From: Paragorgia papillata
Taxonomy: Eukaryota; Cnidaria; Anthozoa; Scleralcyonacea; Coralliidae
NCBI GenBank assembly: GCA_035771165.1
Contig: JAWNZC010000349.1
Coordinates: 1 to 64,000, forward strand
Direction: 5' to 3'
DNA: 64,000 bases
Under the pieces are notes generated by a model that ran no database searches, was not told the origin of the DNA, and saw only the letters and a program-made list of their open reading frames with translations. A program made the translations under genes and the position numbers. Positions 63,621-64,000 of the stretch are shown here, in pieces (the stretch's first letter is position 1; each line of letters begins with the position of its first letter).

Positions 63621-64000
63621 CTCATAGGCGTATGGGCTGGGGGGGGGGGGGTGTGTGGGGGGCTGCAGCCCCCAAATTTTGGGAATCTAGAGAATTTTTG
63701 GGCAGCAAGAGAAATTTGGGCAAAGGGTTTTTTAAAAGTTTCCATTTTTCCAAAAGATAAATATTATTGATAATCAATAAGGTGAGACATTTTTATAACT
63801 CCCCTTTGTTTATGTCTATTAAAATGGAATAAATTACCTTACTGTTAGTTAGTCACTATATAGCTAATTTATTTTTGTCAGAATTTTGAAATTTTTCAAT
63901 GCCGAGTGGTCTTGTAGAAATTCCATTCATGTCCTTACTGAACCGTGCTTTGTTGTCAATTCTGTCACGTTGGTACGATGCCAGATTGTCAAATGCCAAA

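Larger units (their letters stand above)
60308..64000. other. Region upstream of the first visible ERCC6L2 exon; no further exon recognised
   Basis: Presumably an ERCC6L2 intron, because exon 1 of 17 starts with a split codon. It holds the foldback at 60376, a TIR element at 61703, a 37-bp G run, a 19-bp minisatellite at 62570 and a GTGTTTCATCAGGAT palindrome at 63505-63620. At 63857-64000 on - a frame of about 47 codons (NLASYQRDRIDNKARFSKDM... to a TAG) looks more coding-like than its surroundings but was not identified. Confidence 0.5.

Overview
This is animal (metazoan) nuclear DNA: AT-rich, with spliced genes, long tetranucleotide runs and many inverted-repeat (foldback/MITE-like) elements. 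An early-branching marine invertebrate, most likely a cnidarian of anthozoan type, fits best. The pointers are a mitochondrial-clan cytochrome P450, LINE tails, and short repeats (the AGCCTGCGAGCAGGCT palindrome, a GGAGGAAAA...ACCCGGAGAAAAA short repeat, a CTCGTTCCCAGAGCC terminal repeat) that I associate with such genomes from memory. A sponge cannot be excluded.

Left part (1-29011) is a head-to-tail segmental array with four visible units of about 7.2-9.4 kb; the first is cut by the window edge. A unit carries, in order: a 24-bp minisatellite, an intronless P450 gene on +, a (CAAT)n tract, back-to-back polyadenylation signals, a copy of the last ERCC6L2 exon on -, a short dispersed repeat, a hairpin, a 200-bp repeat, a decayed histidine-phosphatase gene (units 2 and 3 only), a foldback element with a cluster of ATTCCTATAGGAAT palindromes, and then the next minisatellite. 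Among the P450 copies only the one at 15323-16840 is complete and open. Copies 2 and 4 are broken by different indels, and copy 1 is open but truncated by the window.

Right part (26959-60307, - strand) is one long gene. I assembled 17 exons with consistent reading phase into 1122 codons of an ERCC6L2 (Hebo) type SNF2-family DNA-repair ATPase. It includes the Walker A motif, a DEVH (not DEAH) Walker B box, helicase motifs III, V and VI, the family-specific GEPCDCRS segment and the C-terminal HEBO-like region. The N-terminal exon(s) lie outside the window or were not recognised. Its terminal exon is the one in array unit 4. The three other exon copies share a 4-bp frameshifting insertion and have no upstream exons, so they are duplicated debris.

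The ERCC6L2 introns are crowded with non-autonomous elements: a family of foldbacks bounded by TTAA with a shared AGTGCTTATA terminus, two hAT-like elements starting CAGGGCGC (one with a perfect 8-bp target duplication), a TIR element that seems to carry a captured Cys-rich coding fragment, a chain of inverted-repeat elements separated by the same heptamer GTGATAG, two LINE fragments, and an intron made almost wholly of tetranucleotide repeats. No tRNA, rRNA, CRISPR array or prokaryotic feature was seen.
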